NCBI GenBank assembly: GCA_022826665.1
Contig: JAJDUK010000031.1
Coordinates: forward strand, 124,001 to 188,000
From: Alphaproteobacteria bacterium
Lineage (GTDB): Bacteria > Pseudomonadota > Alphaproteobacteria > UBA828
Length of the DNA: 64,000 bases
Direction of reading: 5' to 3'
Both the position numbers and the translations under genes were made by a program. Positions 1-13,547 of this stretch are shown piece after piece; the first letter of the stretch is position 1; every line of letters starts with the position of its first letter. The notes under the pieces are model-generated. The model did not search any database, was not told the origin of the DNA, and saw only the letters and a list, made by a program, of their open reading frames with translations.

Positions 1-1016
1 AAGCCCAGAGCCGGCGAACTCTCGGCGTCGTAATGAAAACTCGAATCGTTGAGGCGGAGCTTGGCGAGGCTCTCGCGCAGCCGCTCGTAGTCGTTCGAAT
101 CGACCGGGAAGAGCCCGCAGAAGACCACCGGCACGCTGGGGCGGAAGCCCGGCAGCGCCTCCGCCGCGGGGCGCCTGACCGCGGTGATTGTATCGCCCAC
201 TTCGCAGTCGGCCACGTCCTTGATGGCGGCTGTGATGAAGCCGATCTCGCCGGGACCGAGGCTGTCCACCAGCGTCTTCTTCGGCGTGAATACGCCGACT
301 CGCTCGACCTCGTGCTCCGCGCCCGAGGCCATCATGCGAATCTTCGTGCGCGGCGTGAGTCGGCCGTGCACGACGCGCACCAGGATCACCACGCCGAGAT
401 AGGGGTCGTACCAGCTATCGACCAGCAACGCCGTGAGCGGCGCGTCGGCGTCGCCTGCGGGCGGCGGCAGGCGGGCGATGAGCGCGTCGAGCACGGTCTC
501 GATGCCCTGGCCGGTCTTGGCGGAGACCTCCAGCGCGCCCGACGCGTCGATGCCGATGACATCCTCGATCTGCTGCTTCACGCGGTCCGGCTCGGCCGAG
601 GCGAGGTCCATCTTGTTGAGCACGGGAACGATTTCGTGGTCGTGGTCCACCGCCTGGTAGGCGTTGGCGAGAGTTTGCGCCTCCACGCCCTGGGTGGCGT
701 CGACCACCAGCAGCGAGCCCTCGCAGGCCGCGAGCGAGCGGCTCACCTCGTAGGAGAAATCCACGTGGCCGGGGGTGTCCACGAGATTGACCACATGGTC
801 GGAACCGTCGCTGCCGCGATAGGCGAGGCGCACGGTCTGCGCCTTGATCGTGATGCCGCGCTCGCGCTCGAGCTCCATCGAGTCGAGCACCTGGCTGGTC
901 ATCTCGCGCTTCTGCAGGCCGCCGCAGCGCTCGATCAGCCGGTCGGCGAGGGTCGACTTGCCGTGGTCGATATGGGCGATGATCGCGACGTTGCGGATGC
1001 GCGCGAGATCGGTCAT
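1..1016 (-). CDS. lepA: Elongation factor 4 (LepA), C-terminus beyond the window
   Basis: Ribosome back-translocating GTPase of the cytoplasm. The minus-strand reading frame begins at the ATG complementary to 1014-1016 and stays open to position 1, giving about 338 N-terminal residues of a protein that is normally near 600. The G1 loop reads AHIDHGKST, the switch region RGITIKA, G3 is DTPGH and G4 is NKMD, followed by an SAKTG G5 motif, all in the spacing of LepA. The [20 protein letters not shown] start is typical for the family. It lies 37 nt downstream of pheT in the same direction, so it may be cotranscribed with the translation genes. The 3' end is missing only because the window ends. 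Confidence 0.96.
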   Translation of the reverse strand, partial: MTDLARIRNVAIIAHIDHGKSTLADRLIERCGGLQKREMTSQVLDSMELERERGITIKAQTVRLAYRGSDGSDHVVNLVDTPGHVDFSYEVSRSLAACEGSLLVVDATQGVEAQTLANAYQAVDHDHEIVPVLNKMDLASAEPDRVKQQIEDVIGIDASGALEVSAKTGQGIETVLDALIARLPPPAGDADAPLTALLVDSWYDPYLGVVILVRVVHGRLTPRTKIRMMASGAEHEVERVGVFTPKKTLVDSLGPGEIGFITAAIKDVADCEVGDTITAVRRPAAEALPGFRPSVPVVFCGLFPVDSNDYERLRESLAKLRLNDSSFHYDAESSPALG

Positions 1017-1053
1017 GGCCGCGTCTCCACGCGTCGGCCGGCGCTCGGGCGGA

Positions 1054-3462
1054 TCAGCCGCGCAGCACGCCGCCGGTCATCTTCGCCACGTTGGCGACGA
1101 TCTTCGCGGCCGCCGCGTCGATTTCCGGGTCGGTCAACGTGCGGTCCTGCGCCTCCAGGCGAACCGTGATCGCGAGGGATTTCTTGTCCGCCTCGATGCC
1201 GGGGCCGGCGTAGACATCGAACACCGTAACCGCCTTGATCAGCGCCTTCTCGGCATTGCGGGCCGCACGCTCGACCTCTGACGCAGGCACGCCGCCATCG
1301 AGGATAAACGCGAAGTCGCGTTCGGCCGCGGGATAGTCCGAGGCGGCGAGCGAGGGCTTGGCGCGCGTTGCCTTTGCCTTGGGCCGGGGCAGGGCGTCAA
1401 TCATCACCTCGAAGCCCACCATCGGCCCCTCGGCGCCAAGCTCCGCGAGGACGCCGGGATGCAGCTCGCCGAAGGTGGCCAATACGTTGCGGCCGAGCCC
1501 GAGCGTGCCGACCCGGCCGGGGTGGTACCACGCCGGGCCTTCCGTCCTGGTCTGGAGGCTGCCGAGCGAGACGCCGGCCGCGCTGAGCGCGGCGAGCGCA
1601 TCGGCCTTGGCATCGAAGGGGTCAACCGGGCGCTCCGGCCCGTGCCAGTTGCGCGGCACCGCCGCTGCGGCCCGCACGCCTGCGACCACCGTCCGCTGCT
1701 CGTCCGGCGCCGTGCCGCTGTAAACCGGTCCGGTCTCGAACAGCGCCGCATCGGCGAAGCCGCGATCTGCGTTGCGCCGACAGGCCTCGATCAAGTTGGG
1801 CAGGATCGAGGGGCGCATAGCATCGAGCTCGGCGTTGATCGGGTTCGCCAGCACCAGCGCGTCGGGCGCATCGCCGAAGAGGACCGCGTGCTGCCTCGGC
1901 ATGAACGACCAGGTCACCGCCTCGAACATGCCACGCGCCGTGAGCGAGCGGCGCACGGCGCCGAGCCGGCGGCGTGTGGGCGAGAGCGCCGGCCGCGCCC
2001 GCTCAGCTGCCGTCGGGCTGAGGGAGACCGCAGGGATCTGGTCGAAACCCGCGATCCGCAGCACTTCCTCGACAAGGTCCGCCTCGCCGAGGATGTCGCC
2101 GCGCCAGGGCGGCGGTGCGACCGAGACCATGCCGCCCTCTTGCTCCTTGCAGGCGAAGCCCAGAGCCGTGAGGATGCCGAGCGAGTCCGACCGCTCGCAG
2201 TCGACGCCGCCGAGCGCCTTGACCCTGGAGGGGCGAAAGGCGATCTCGCGCCGCCACGCGGGCTCCGCGCCCGCGACCACGACCTCGCTCGCCTCGCCGC
2301 CGCAGAGCTCCATCACGAGCCTGGTCATCAGCTCCATGCCGGGGCCTGCGAAGGCCGGATCGACCCCGCGCTCGAAGCGGTAGCGCGCGTCGCTCTCCAG
2401 GTTGAAGGTGCGCCCGGTCGCGGCGGTGCGGACGGGGTCGAAGAGCGCGATCTCGATGAAGACATCCGTCGTCTCCATCGTGCATCCCGTGGGCTCGCCG
2501 CCCATCACGCCGGCGAGGCTGATCACGCCGCTCTCGTCGCCGATGCCGGTCATCGCGTCGTCGAGCACGTACTCCTTGCCGTTGAGCGCGGCGAACGTCG
2601 CGCCGACCTGACCCAGCCTCAGCCAGATATCGCCCTTCACCTTGCCGGCATCGAAGACGTGCACGGGACGGTTGCGGTCGATGGTCAGGTAGTTGGTGAG
2701 GTCGACCAGAGCGGAGATCGGGCGCAAGCCGACCGAAGAAAGCCGGTCCTTGAGCCAGCGCGGGCTCTCGCAGTTTCGCACATCCCGGATGTAGCGGCCG
2801 AGAAAGAGCGGGCAGGGGCTCGGCCCGTCGCCGGGGAAGTCGAGGATCACGTCGATGGGACTCGTGAACGTGCCGGGGACGGGCTCGATGTCGGCGCTCT
2901 TGAGGCGGCCGAGCCCGGCTGCCGCGAGGTCGCGGGCAATACCGTAAACGCCAAGGCAATCGGCGCGGTTGGGCGTGATCGCGATGTCGAACAGCGGGTC
3001 GTCCAGGCCCATCACTTCAGCGAAGGGCGCGCCGACCGGGGCGTCCGGGTCGAGCTCGATGATCCCCTCGTGCTCGTCGCTCAGGCCCATCTCGCGCTCT
3101 GAGCAGAGCATGCCGCAGCTTTCGACGCCCCTGATCTTCGCCTTCTTGAGCGCGACGCCGGTGCCGGGGATGGTGGTGCCAGGCGGGGCGAAGACGCCCT
3201 TCATGCCCGTGTGCGCATTGGGCGCGCCGCAGACCACCTCGACCTGTTCCGTTCCCGTATCGACCGTGCAGAGCCTGAGCTTGTCGGCGTTCGGATGCTG
3301 CCGCGCCTCGACCACGTAGGCGACGGTGAAGGGCGCGAGCTCGTCGCCGGGCCGACGCACCTCCTCCACCTCGAGCCCGACGGCGGTGAGCTTGGCCGCG
3401 ATGTCGTCGACCGACACATCGGTCTCCAGATGCGTCTTCAGCCAGGAGAGGGTGAACTTCAC
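1054..3462 (-). CDS. pheT: Phenylalanyl-tRNA synthetase beta subunit
   Basis: Beta chain of the alpha2beta2 PheRS that charges tRNA-Phe in the cytoplasm; 802 residues, the normal family length. In order it has an N-terminal EMAP-type tRNA-binding fold (residues about 40-150), B3/B4 editing and B5 domains, a catalytic-like core, and a C-terminal anticodon-binding FDX-ACB domain (about 710-802, [14 protein letters not shown]). I take the GTG at 3460-3462 because its GTGA overlaps the pheS stop codon and the sequence [15 protein letters not shown] is the usual PheT start; the open frame continues upstream only because it reads through pheS out of frame. Translational coupling to pheS is expected. 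Confidence 0.97.
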   Translation of the reverse strand: MKFTLSWLKTHLETDVSVDDIAAKLTAVGLEVEEVRRPGDELAPFTVAYVVEARQHPNADKLRLCTVDTGTEQVEVVCGAPNAHTGMKGVFAPPGTTIPGTGVALKKAKIRGVESCGMLCSEREMGLSDEHEGIIELDPDAPVGAPFAEVMGLDDPLFDIAITPNRADCLGVYGIARDLAAAGLGRLKSADIEPVPGTFTSPIDVILDFPGDGPSPCPLFLGRYIRDVRNCESPRWLKDRLSSVGLRPISALVDLTNYLTIDRNRPVHVFDAGKVKGDIWLRLGQVGATFAALNGKEYVLDDAMTGIGDESGVISLAGVMGGEPTGCTMETTDVFIEIALFDPVRTAATGRTFNLESDARYRFERGVDPAFAGPGMELMTRLVMELCGGEASEVVVAGAEPAWRREIAFRPSRVKALGGVDCERSDSLGILTALGFACKEQEGGMVSVAPPPWRGDILGEADLVEEVLRIAGFDQIPAVSLSPTAAERARPALSPTRRRLGAVRRSLTARGMFEAVTWSFMPRQHAVLFGDAPDALVLANPINAELDAMRPSILPNLIEACRRNADRGFADAALFETGPVYSGTAPDEQRTVVAGVRAAAAVPRNWHGPERPVDPFDAKADALAALSAAGVSLGSLQTRTEGPAWYHPGRVGTLGLGRNVLATFGELHPGVLAELGAEGPMVGFEVMIDALPRPKAKATRAKPSLAASDYPAAERDFAFILDGGVPASEVERAARNAEKALIKAVTVFDVYAGPGIEADKKSLAITVRLEAQDRTLTDPEIDAAAAKIVANVAKMTGGVLRG

Positions 3463-4535
3463 GCGCTCAGCCCCGCAGCCAGGGTCGGCACGTCGAACGG
3501 CGCGAAGCCGTAGTGGCGCAGCCAGCGCAGGTCGGCGTCGAAGAAGCTGCGCAGGTCGGGGATGCCGTACTTCAGCATGGCCGGACGCTCGACCCCAATA
3601 CCGAAGGCGAAGCCCTGGTAGCGCGCCGGGTCGAGCCCCACGATCTCCAGCACCCTCGGGTGCACCATGCCGCAGCCCAGAATCTCCATCCAGTCGGCGC
3701 CGTGGCCGATGCGCAAGCCCCCGCCTTCCCGCGAACAGCCGATATCCATCTCGGCGGACGGTTCGGTGAAGGGGAAGTAGCTCGGCCGGAAGCGCACCGG
3801 CAGGTCTTCGACCTCGAAGAACGCCCGCGCCAGATCGATCAGGCAACCCTTGAGATGGCCCATGTGGGTGCTCTCGTCGATCACCAGCCCCTCGATCTGA
3901 TGGAACATGGGCGTGTGGGTCATGTCGTAGTCGCAGCGGTAGGTGCGGCCCGGCGCGATGATGCGGTGCGGCGGCGGCTCGGCCTGCATGTGGCGGATCT
4001 GCACCGGCGAGGTGTGGGTCCTGAGCAACATGCGCTCGCCCGCCTCGTCGGCGCCAAAATAGAAGGTGTCGTGCATCTGGCGCGCCGGGTGCTCCGGCGG
4101 GATGTTGAGCGCCGTGAAGTTGTGGAAGTCGTCCTCGATGTCCGGCCCTTCGACGACGCGGAAGCCCATGTCGGCGAGGATCGCGATCAGCTCGTCCAGC
4201 ACCTGGCTGATGGGGTGGACGGTGCCTTCCGCCTCGGGGCGGGTCGGGAGCGTCACGTCCACGCGCTCCGTGGCTAGGCGCTGGTCCAGGGCAGCGCGCT
4301 CCAGCGCCGCCCGCCGCACGTCGACCGCGTCGGCGAGCTTGCGCTTGATCTGGTTGAGCCGGACACCGGCCTCCTTACGGGCCTCGATATCGAGCCCGCC
4401 CAGGCCCTTCATCGCCTGGCTGAGGGGCGACTTCTTGCCGAGCGCGGCGACGCGCGCCTGCTCCAGTGCGGGCAGGTCACCGGCCGCCTCGATCCCGGCC
4501 AGCATCCGCTCTTCCAGGGCGTGAAGGTCTTCCAA
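3459..4535 (-). CDS. pheS: Phenylalanyl-tRNA synthetase alpha subunit
   Basis: Catalytic alpha chain of PheRS, 358 residues. An N-terminal coiled-coil tRNA-binding arm (about 1-95) is followed by the class II core with motif 2 ([19 protein letters not shown]) and motif 3 ([14 protein letters not shown]). The start is chosen as TTG at 4533-4535: it is preceded by GGAG eight bases upstream, it begins [11 protein letters not shown] as alphaproteobacterial PheS does, and no ATG or GTG lies nearer in frame. The longer open frame upstream is an out-of-frame reading of rplT. The stop overlaps the pheT GTG start by 4 nt. PheS and PheT form a heterotetramer. Confidence 0.95.
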   Translation of the reverse strand: MEDLHALEERMLAGIEAAGDLPALEQARVAALGKKSPLSQAMKGLGGLDIEARKEAGVRLNQIKRKLADAVDVRRAALERAALDQRLATERVDVTLPTRPEAEGTVHPISQVLDELIAILADMGFRVVEGPDIEDDFHNFTALNIPPEHPARQMHDTFYFGADEAGERMLLRTHTSPVQIRHMQAEPPPHRIIAPGRTYRCDYDMTHTPMFHQIEGLVIDESTHMGHLKGCLIDLARAFFEVEDLPVRFRPSYFPFTEPSAEMDIGCSREGGGLRIGHGADWMEILGCGMVHPRVLEIVGLDPARYQGFAFGIGVERPAMLKYGIPDLRSFFDADLRWLRHYGFAPFDVPTLAAGLSA

Positions 4536-4578
4536 GGACCCTACTCCGACGGCCGAGCCCAGGTGGCGCGGCGGCCGA

Positions 4579-4944
4579 TCAGCCGGTCGCGCCGTGCGCG
4601 CTCCGCGCCTGCTCCACCACGGCCGCGAACGCCGCCGGCTCACGGACAGCGAGGTCCGCCAGCACCTTGCGGTCGATATCCACCTTGGCGAGGGAAAGAC
4701 CGTGCATGAGCTGCGAATAGGTGAGCCCATGTTCGCGGGCCGCGGCATTGATCCGCTGGATCCAGAGCGCGCGGAACCGGCGCTTGCGGGTGCGGCGATC
4801 GCGATAGGCGTATTGCAGCGCCTTCTCGACGCGCCCAAGGGCTACCCGGTAGCTGGAATGGCTGCGCCCGCGATAGCCGCGGGCCAGCTTCAGCACCTTC
4901 TTGTGCCGGGCGTGGTTGGTCACGCCCCGCTTTACCCGTGCCAT
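4579..4944 (-). CDS. rplT: 50S ribosomal protein L20
   Basis: Primary 23S rRNA-binding protein of the large subunit, 121 residues with the basic N-terminus [19 protein letters not shown] and the conserved [20 protein letters not shown] segment. It follows rpmI after 21 nt and precedes pheS by 43 nt, which is the order infC-rpmI-rplT-pheST seen in many bacteria. In E. coli L20 represses its own operon by binding the leader mRNA; I did not identify an L20-binding pseudoknot here. Confidence 0.98.
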   Translation of the reverse strand: MARVKRGVTNHARHKKVLKLARGYRGRSHSSYRVALGRVEKALQYAYRDRRTRKRRFRALWIQRINAAAREHGLTYSQLMHGLSLAKVDIDRKVLADLAVREPAAFAAVVEQARSAHGATG

Positions 4945-4965
4945 GGGGATGTTCCTCCGACGCGC

Positions 4966-5163
4966 TCAGAGATAAGGCAGGAACTGCCGCACGATCGCCG
5001 CATCCGGCGGGGAAAGCACCTGGGCGCTGCGCTGGTTGCGCTTCACCTTCTTCTCGCGCTTGGTCAGATTGTGGCGGTGGTAGGCGGCACGCCGGCGCAG
5101 CTTGCCGCGCCCCGTGGCGGAGAACCGCTTCTTCGCGCTGCTCTTGGTCTTGAGCTTTGACAT
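4966..5163 (-). CDS. rpmI: 50S ribosomal protein L35
   Basis: Small basic large-subunit protein, 65 residues, starting [14 protein letters not shown] and carrying the [19 protein letters not shown] core typical of L35. It is separated from infC by 182 nt, longer than the other gaps in this block, so a separate promoter or attenuation site may lie there, though none is obvious to the eye. The stop is 21 nt before rplT. Confidence 0.97.
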   Translation of the reverse strand: MSKLKTKSSAKKRFSATGRGKLRRRAAYHRHNLTKREKKVKRNQRSAQVLSPPDAAIVRQFLPYL

Positions 5164-5345
5164 AAGCGTCTCGCGATCGTCGTCGTTTCTCGAAAGGGTG
5201 GGGCGCGCCGGGCGCGCGCCCTTGTACTCGCAGTGCTGACCGGATTCAAGAGTAGATGCGCTGGCGTGGCGTTCGCGGCCGGGGCCTTGCGAAATGGAGG
5301 CAGTCGCTGTGCTCGGCTACGAGGCGCCAGTGCGGCGCCCGGCGG

Positions 5346-5882
5346 CTACTTGCAGGTCATCACCATGGTCATCTGGCGGCCCTCCATCTTCGGCATCTGC
5401 TCCACCTTCGCCAAATCCTCGAGATCATCGCGCACGCGCATCAGCACGTTCATGCCGATGTTCTGGTGCACCATCTCGCGTCCCCGGAAGCGCATGGTCA
5501 CCTTGACCTTGTCGCCTTCGTCGAGGAACCGGCGGATGTTGCGCAGCTTCACGTCGTAGTCAGCCGCGTCGATGCCGGGCCGGAATTTGACCTCCTTGAT
5601 ATCGATCGTTTTTTGCTTCTTGCGGGCTTCGCTGGCCTTCTTCTGGGCCTCGTACTTGTACTTGCCGAAGTCGAGGAGCTTGCACACCGGCGGCTCCGCG
5701 TCCGGTGCGACCTCGACCAGGTCGAGCCCCGTCTCGTCCGCGAGCTCTAGAGCGCGCTCCACGGCGACGACGCCGACCTGTCCTCCGTTTTGATCGATGA
5801 GGCGGACACTTGCCGCCTGAATGTCATCATTGACGCGCGGTCCTTCACGCGTCGGTGGTGCCGCGACCGGATGTCTCGCTAT
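5346..5882 (-). CDS. infC: Translation initiation factor IF-3 with an AUA start codon
   Basis: IF-3 binds the 30S subunit and proofreads start-codon and initiator-tRNA choice. The frame encodes the complete two-domain protein: N-domain with GPRVNDDIQ and [10 protein letters not shown], a lysine-rich linker ([17 protein letters not shown]), and C-domain ending QMTMVMTCK. No ATG, GTG or TTG precedes the N-domain in frame. The first usable codon is ATA (5880-5882), preceded by a strong GGGAG-rich ribosome site; starting there gives 178 residues and an N-terminus [15 protein letters not shown], matching alphaproteobacterial IF-3. The only canonical start (GTG at 5762) would remove about 40 essential residues. 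Non-canonical AUU/AUC/AUA starts allow IF-3 to repress itself in other bacteria. Confidence 0.93.
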   Translation of the reverse strand: MARHPVAAPPTREGPRVNDDIQAASVRLIDQNGGQVGVVAVERALELADETGLDLVEVAPDAEPPVCKLLDFGKYKYEAQKKASEARKKQKTIDIKEVKFRPGIDAADYDVKLRNIRRFLDEGDKVKVTMRFRGREMVHQNIGMNVLMRVRDDLEDLAKVEQMPKMEGRQMTMVMTCK

Positions 5883-5947
5883 CCCCCGTCTCCCTTCATC
5901 GTGGCGCTAGACGGGCCGACGGCATCGTCATGGATAGTGTCGCTTCG

Positions 5948-7888
5948 TCAACCCGTTCCCTCCTGGGCGGCTCGCCGGCTGAGCGGACTGGCCGCTTGGT
6001 GGCAAAGTGTAGTGACGGCCTCGTCCAGCGCAAGAATTTCTTGGTCCCTGGAGCCCAAGCGGCGCAGGGATACCGTACCCTGTTCGGCCTCGCGCGCGCC
6101 GACGGCGAGGATCAACGGGATCTTGGCGGCGCTGTGCTCGCGCACCTTGTAGCCAATCTTCTCGTTGCGCAGGTCGGCGTCGACGCGCAGCCCGGCGCCC
6201 TGCAGGCGCGCCGCGACTGTCTTTGCGTAGGCGGCGTGCTGATCCGTGATGCTCGCCACCACCGCATGCGTGGGCGAGAGCCAGAGCGGCAGGTGGCCGC
6301 TGTAATGCTCCAGCAGAATCCCGATGAAGCGCTCCAGCGAGCCGAACAGCGCCCGGTGCAGCATCACCGGCCGGTGCCGCGCGCCGTCCTCGCCGATATA
6401 GCTCGCGTCGAGGCGCTCGGGCAGGTTCAGGTCGACCTGGAGCGTGCCGCACTGCCATTCGCGCCCGATGGCGTCGCGCAGCACGAACTCGAGCTTCGGC
6501 CCGTAGAACGCGCCCTCGCCGGGATTGTGGCTGTAGTCGATCCCCATGCTCTCCAGCGCGCCCTGGAGCGCGGCTTCCAGCTGGTCCCACACCTCGTCGG
6601 AGCCGATCCGCTTGGGCGGCCGGTCGGCGAACTTGATCTCCACGTCGTCGAAGCCGAAGTCGCGGTAAATGTCGAGGCAGAGCTCGGTCACGCCCCGGCA
6701 TTCCTCCTCGGTCTGCTCCGGCGTGCAGAAGATGTGGGCGTCGTCCTGGCTGAAGGCGCGCACCCTGAGCAGGCCGTGCAGCGCGCCCGACGGCTCGTAG
6801 CGGTGGACCTTGCCGAACTCCGAAATCCTGAGCGGCAGGTCGCGGTAGCTCTTGATGCCGCGCTTGTAGACCTGCACGTGCCCCGGGCAGTTCATCGGCT
6901 TGATCGCGTAGTGCCGGCCGTCCTCGGTCTGGGAAACGAACATGTGCTCGCGGAAGGTCTGCCAGTGGCCGGAGGCCTCCCAGAGCACGCTGTCCATCAT
7001 GTCGGGCGTGCTGACCTCGTGATAACCGGCGGCATCTTGCCGGGCGCGCATGTAGTCGACGAGGGAGCGGAAGAGCGTCCATCCCTTGGGGTGCCAGAAG
7101 GCCGCGCCCGGCGCTTCCTCCTGAAAGTGGAAGAGCCCCATCTCGCGCCCGAGCCGCCGGTGGTCGCGCTTCTCGGCTTCCTCGAGCCGGTGCAGGTAGG
7201 CCTTGAGCTGCTTGTCGTCCGGCCAGGCGGTACCGTAGATGCGCTGGAGCATCTCGTTCCGCGCATCGCCCCGCCAATAGGCGCCCGCGACCTTGAGCAG
7301 CTTGAAGGCACCGACCCTGCCGGTGGACGGCAGGTGCGGCCCGCGGCAGAGATCGACGAAGTCCCCCTGCCGGTAGAGGGTGATGGCCTCACCCTCCGGG
7401 ATCGCGGCGATCAGCTCCGCCTTGTAGAGCTCGCCCATGTCCTGGAACATCTCGACCGCGTCGTCGCGCGACCAGACCTCGCGCTCCACCGTCTCGTTCC
7501 GGCTCTTGATCTCGGCCATGCGCGCCTCGATTAGTTCGAGATCGGCGGGCGTGAAGGGCTCGTTGCGGGCGAAGTCGTAATAGAACCCGTCCTCGATGGC
7601 GGGACCGATGGTCACCTGAACGTCGGGGTAAAGCTCCTTGACCGCCTCCGCCAGGAGGTGCGCGGCGTCATGGCGGATGACCTCGAGCGCGTCCTCATCG
7701 CGCGCGGTGACCACGCGCACCGCCGCGTCGTCTTCGATGGGCCGGGAGAGGTCGCGCAGCTCGCCGTCGACCTCGACCAGAAGTGCCGCCTTGGCGAGTC
7801 CGGGTCCGATCGACGCCGCGAGGTCGGCGCCTGTCACAGGGGCGTCGAACGAGCGCGCCGCGCCGTCCGGCAACGAGAGTGTCGGCAT
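5948..7888 (-). CDS. thrS: Threonyl-tRNA synthetase
   Basis: Charges tRNA-Thr; 646 residues. Domains in order: TGS ([14 protein letters not shown], 1-60), the N2 editing domain with the [11 protein letters not shown] motif, the class II core with MNCPGH carrying a zinc ligand, motif 2 around [20 protein letters not shown], motif 3 around [15 protein letters not shown], and a C-terminal anticodon-binding domain. The start is the ATG at 7886-7888, where homology begins; an in-frame GTG 45 nt upstream (7931-7933) has a closer GGA and would add 15 unconserved residues. The stop lies 65 nt before the infC start and the two are probably cotranscribed. Confidence 0.96.
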   Translation of the reverse strand: MPTLSLPDGAARSFDAPVTGADLAASIGPGLAKAALLVEVDGELRDLSRPIEDDAAVRVVTARDEDALEVIRHDAAHLLAEAVKELYPDVQVTIGPAIEDGFYYDFARNEPFTPADLELIEARMAEIKSRNETVEREVWSRDDAVEMFQDMGELYKAELIAAIPEGEAITLYRQGDFVDLCRGPHLPSTGRVGAFKLLKVAGAYWRGDARNEMLQRIYGTAWPDDKQLKAYLHRLEEAEKRDHRRLGREMGLFHFQEEAPGAAFWHPKGWTLFRSLVDYMRARQDAAGYHEVSTPDMMDSVLWEASGHWQTFREHMFVSQTEDGRHYAIKPMNCPGHVQVYKRGIKSYRDLPLRISEFGKVHRYEPSGALHGLLRVRAFSQDDAHIFCTPEQTEEECRGVTELCLDIYRDFGFDDVEIKFADRPPKRIGSDEVWDQLEAALQGALESMGIDYSHNPGEGAFYGPKLEFVLRDAIGREWQCGTLQVDLNLPERLDASYIGEDGARHRPVMLHRALFGSLERFIGILLEHYSGHLPLWLSPTHAVVASITDQHAAYAKTVAARLQGAGLRVDADLRNEKIGYKVREHSAAKIPLILAVGAREAEQGTVSLRRLGSRDQEILALDEAVTTLCHQAASPLSRRAAQEGTG

Positions 7889-8044
7889 GGCGGCGTCGTC
7901 GAATCCCTGCTTGCTCGGCGAAAGTCGCGGCACTCTATCCGCGGCGCTTCGCCTGTCAAGCAGAGCGGCGCGTCCGCAGCGGTTACCTGACTCGGTTCAG
8001 GCAGATCTGAGACGGCGCTCAAGCGAGAGGGATGGGAACGCACG

Positions 8045-8151
8045 ATGTCATACAGCTACAGAGCACTCGTCGTCGACAAGCAGGAGGACGGAGTCGGCGC
8101 CGAGATCAGGACGCTTACCAAGGCCGCGTCGTCGTCGACGTCAGCGCCTGA
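8045..8151 (+). pseudogene. Remnant of an acrylyl-CoA reductase/YhdH-type (AcuI) oxidoreductase gene
   Basis: The plus-strand frame from 8045 begins MSYSYRALVVDKQEDGV, which resembles the start of the AcuI/YhdH quinone-oxidoreductase family (pattern RALVVxKxEDG followed by LPxGxVxVDV). Around 8112-8118 the frame shifts; the other frame reads YQGRVVVDVSA and then stops at 8149-8151. Nothing of the remaining roughly 300 residues is present; a repeat element follows directly. I read this as the decayed 5' end of a lost gene. The fragment is short, so the family assignment is tentative. Confidence 0.5.
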
Positions 8152-8169
8152 CCCCGACGTAAGGGCAAG

Positions 8170-8277
8170 AAGTGGGCCGGGCCGCAACGCGGCCCGGAGC
8201 GCGCGACTGCGCGCCGCGCCATTGGCGCGTAGCCAAGCGAACGGAGTGAGCGCCCGGCGACTGAGGGAAACTGAAAG
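8170..8277. repeat. Dispersed hairpin-rich intergenic repeat, copy A
   Basis: The stretch contains a perfect GGGCCGC/GCGGCCC stem, GCGCG and GCGCC/GGCGC stems, then AGCCAAGCGAACGGAGT, GCGCCCGGCGA and TGAGGGAAACTGAAAGTCA. The same order of elements with nearly identical bases occurs twice, plus a partial third copy, at 33744-33965. In both places the repeat abuts the 3' end of a minus-strand gene (here greA, whose stop overlaps the last bases). It may shape the mRNA 3' end, but there is no T-run to make it a standard terminator. Confidence 0.8.
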
Positions 8278-8748
8278 TCAACCGTAAAGGACGGCGGTGA
8301 TCTCGTAGGTGTGGCGGCCGCCGGGGGTTTCGAGCTCAACGGAATCTCCGGTCGAGCGGCCGACCAGCGCCCGCGCCAACGGTGAGGTTATGGAGAGCCG
8401 GCCCTCGCTCGCGTCGGCCTCGTCGGCGCCGACGATCTGATAGGTGCTCGCGGCCTCGGTGTCCTCATCGACGATGGAGACCGTCGCGCCGAACTGCACC
8501 CGATCACCGGAAAGCGTGCTGGTGTCGATCACCTCCGCGCCGCCGAGCTTCGCTTCCAGCTCCAGGATGCGCGCTTCGGTGAGGCCCTGGCGGTCCTTCG
8601 CGGCGTGATACTCGGCGTTTTCCGACAGATCGCCGTGCTCGCGGGCCGCAGCGATCTCGCGCACGATGCGGGGACGCTCGGCCTTCAGCCGGCTAAGCTC
8701 CTCCTTGAGGCGCTTGTGCCCCTCGGGCGTCATCAAATGTCTGTCCAT
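8278..8748 (-). CDS. greA: Transcription elongation factor GreA
   Basis: GreA enters the RNA polymerase secondary channel and stimulates cleavage of backtracked RNA. From ATG 8746-8748 it is 156 residues, the normal length, with the N-terminal coiled coil carrying the catalytic acidic tip ([18 protein letters not shown]) and a C-terminal FKBP-like domain ending [11 protein letters not shown]. An in-frame GTG 18 nt upstream is possible, but the [18 protein letters not shown] start fits the family better. It is 74 nt downstream of carB in the same orientation. Confidence 0.94.
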   Translation of the reverse strand: MDRHLMTPEGHKRLKEELSRLKAERPRIVREIAAAREHGDLSENAEYHAAKDRQGLTEARILELEAKLGGAEVIDTSTLSGDRVQFGATVSIVDEDTEAASTYQIVGADEADASEGRLSITSPLARALVGRSTGDSVELETPGGRHTYEITAVLYG

Positions 8749-8822
8749 CGTCGGACTGCCGCGCACCCGCGTTCGGGGCCGCGTCCCCTCCCGAGCCTTT
8801 CGATGATCTCCCGCTGCCGGCG

Positions 8823-12089
<3,267 letters not shown>

Positions 12090-12110
12090 CGTGCGTGCGC
12101 CCGTCCGCCG

Positions 12111-13262
12111 TCAGTCCATCAGCGCGACGAACCGGTCGAAGAGATGCTGGGCATCCTGCGGGCCGGGCGACGCTTCCGGATGGTACTGGACCGAGAAGAT
12201 GGGCCGGTCGTCGACGGCGAGGCCTTCCAGCGTGCCGTCGAAGAGAGAGACGTGGGTGGCGGTGACGCCGGCAGGCAGCGAATCCGCCATGACCTCGAAG
12301 CCGTGGTTCTGGCTCGTAATCTCGACTCGCCCCGTCGCCAGCTCTTTGACCGGGTGGTTGGCGCCGCGATGGCCGAAGGGCATCTTCTTGGTCTCGGCGC
12401 CGAGAGCCAAGGCGAGAAGCTGATGGCCGAGGCAGATGCCGAAAATGGGCAGCCCGCCCTCGATCAACGACTGGATCACGGGCACCGCATACTCGCCGGT
12501 CGCGGCCGGGTCTCCCGGCCCGTTCGAGAGAAAGATTCCATCCGGCGCGTGGGCGAGAATCGTGTCTGCGTCCGCCGTGGCGGGCACGACGGTCACGTCA
12601 CAGCCGGCGGCGGCGAGCGAGCGCAGGATGTTGCGCTTGGCGCCATAATCGACCGCGACCACGCGGTGGCGCGGCGCGGCGCGGGAGCCGTAGGCGCCGG
12701 TTTCGACATCCCAGGTGGTCTCGGTCCAGCCGTAGGCCTGGCGGCAGCAGACCGCCTTGGCGAGGTCCATGCCCTCGAGCCCCGGCCACGCACGGGCCTT
12801 CGCGATGAGCGCGGCCTCGTCGATGGCCTCGGGCTCGGATGTGTGGATCAGCGCGCCGTCCTGCGCGCCGCCGGTGCGCAACAGGCGGGTCAGACGTCTG
12901 GTATCGATACCCGCGATGCCGATGAGGCCGCGCCTTTCAAGCCAGCCTTCGAGGTGCTGGACCGCGCGCCAGTTCGAGGGCTCGGTGACATCCGCGCGCA
13001 ACACCAGCCCAAGCGCCGCTGGCGTTCCCGCCTCCAGGTCGTCCTCGTTGGTCCCGACGTTGCCGATATGGGGGAAAGTGAAGGTGATGATCTGCCCGGC
13101 ATATGACGGATCGGTGAGAATTTCCTGATAGCCGCTCATCGCGGTGTTGAAGCAGATTTCGCCCACGGCCTCGCCCCGCGCGCCAAGGCCGCGGCCGCGA
13201 AAAACCGTTCCGTCGGCGAGCGCGAGCGCCGCAGTTGCGGTAGGCGATCCAGACCCTGACAT
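12111..13262 (-). CDS. carA: Carbamoyl-phosphate synthase small subunit (glutaminase)
   Basis: Hydrolyses glutamine and channels ammonia to CarB. 383 residues: an N-terminal small-subunit domain (ALALADGTVFRGRGLGARG to about 150) and a class I glutamine amidotransferase domain with the nucleophile in FGICLGHQLLALALG and the His/Glu pair in VQYHPEASPGP. The start is the ATG at 13260-13262, seven bases after an AGGA ribosome site and where family similarity begins; the open frame upstream carries no conserved sequence. A good promoter candidate lies at 13340-13367, leaving a leader of about 70 nt. Confidence 0.97.
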   Translation of the reverse strand: MSGSGSPTATAALALADGTVFRGRGLGARGEAVGEICFNTAMSGYQEILTDPSYAGQIITFTFPHIGNVGTNEDDLEAGTPAALGLVLRADVTEPSNWRAVQHLEGWLERRGLIGIAGIDTRRLTRLLRTGGAQDGALIHTSEPEAIDEAALIAKARAWPGLEGMDLAKAVCCRQAYGWTETTWDVETGAYGSRAAPRHRVVAVDYGAKRNILRSLAAAGCDVTVVPATADADTILAHAPDGIFLSNGPGDPAATGEYAVPVIQSLIEGGLPIFGICLGHQLLALALGAETKKMPFGHRGANHPVKELATGRVEITSQNHGFEVMADSLPAGVTATHVSLFDGTLEGLAVDDRPIFSVQYHPEASPGPQDAQHLFDRFVALMD

Positions 13263-13339
13263 CGAAGTTCCTGCGGACGGGCCGCGCGTCCTCGCCGCCC
13301 TGTCCGACTCGTGGTGCGCGCGGAGTCGAAGGTGGGCGC

Positions 13340-13367
13340 AGTGTAGTCGGGGCCATGTCGCGGTCAA
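13340..13367 (-). promoter_or_regulatory. Predicted sigma-70 promoter of carAB
   Basis: Read on the minus strand, TTGACC (13362-13367) and TACACT (13340-13345) are separated by 16 nt, placing transcription start near 13333, about 70 nt before carA. Just upstream is a direct repeat of GTCGCGGTCRAGCATCGAC in tandem (about 13356-13395). The only support is sequence resemblance. Confidence 0.55.
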
Positions 13368-13489
13368 GCATCGACCCGTCGCGGTCGAGCATCGACGACA
13401 ATTGCCAATTGCAAGGTACGCAAAGCGCCCAATTCCGTCGCCGGAAGGCCCCGTCCGGAAACGAGATTCTTGTCAAGGGAGAATCGTCG

Positions 13490-13517
13490 TTGATCGGCAT
13501 TGTCGGGTGCCTATAGT
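13490..13517 (+). promoter_or_regulatory. Predicted sigma-70 promoter of yqeY-dnaG
   Basis: TTGATC (13490-13495) and TATAGT (13512-13517) with a 16-nt spacer, giving a start near 13524 and a short leader before yqeY at 13548. It is back to back with the carAB promoter in the 280-nt divergent region. Confidence 0.55.
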
Positions 13518-13547
13518 TCTCGGCATTCCAAATGACGGGGGATGCCC

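Noticed and set aside
5346-5762. IF-3 starting at GTG 5762
   Set aside because: This would delete the conserved GPRVNDD...[10 protein letters not shown]-domain that is clearly encoded upstream in the same frame.
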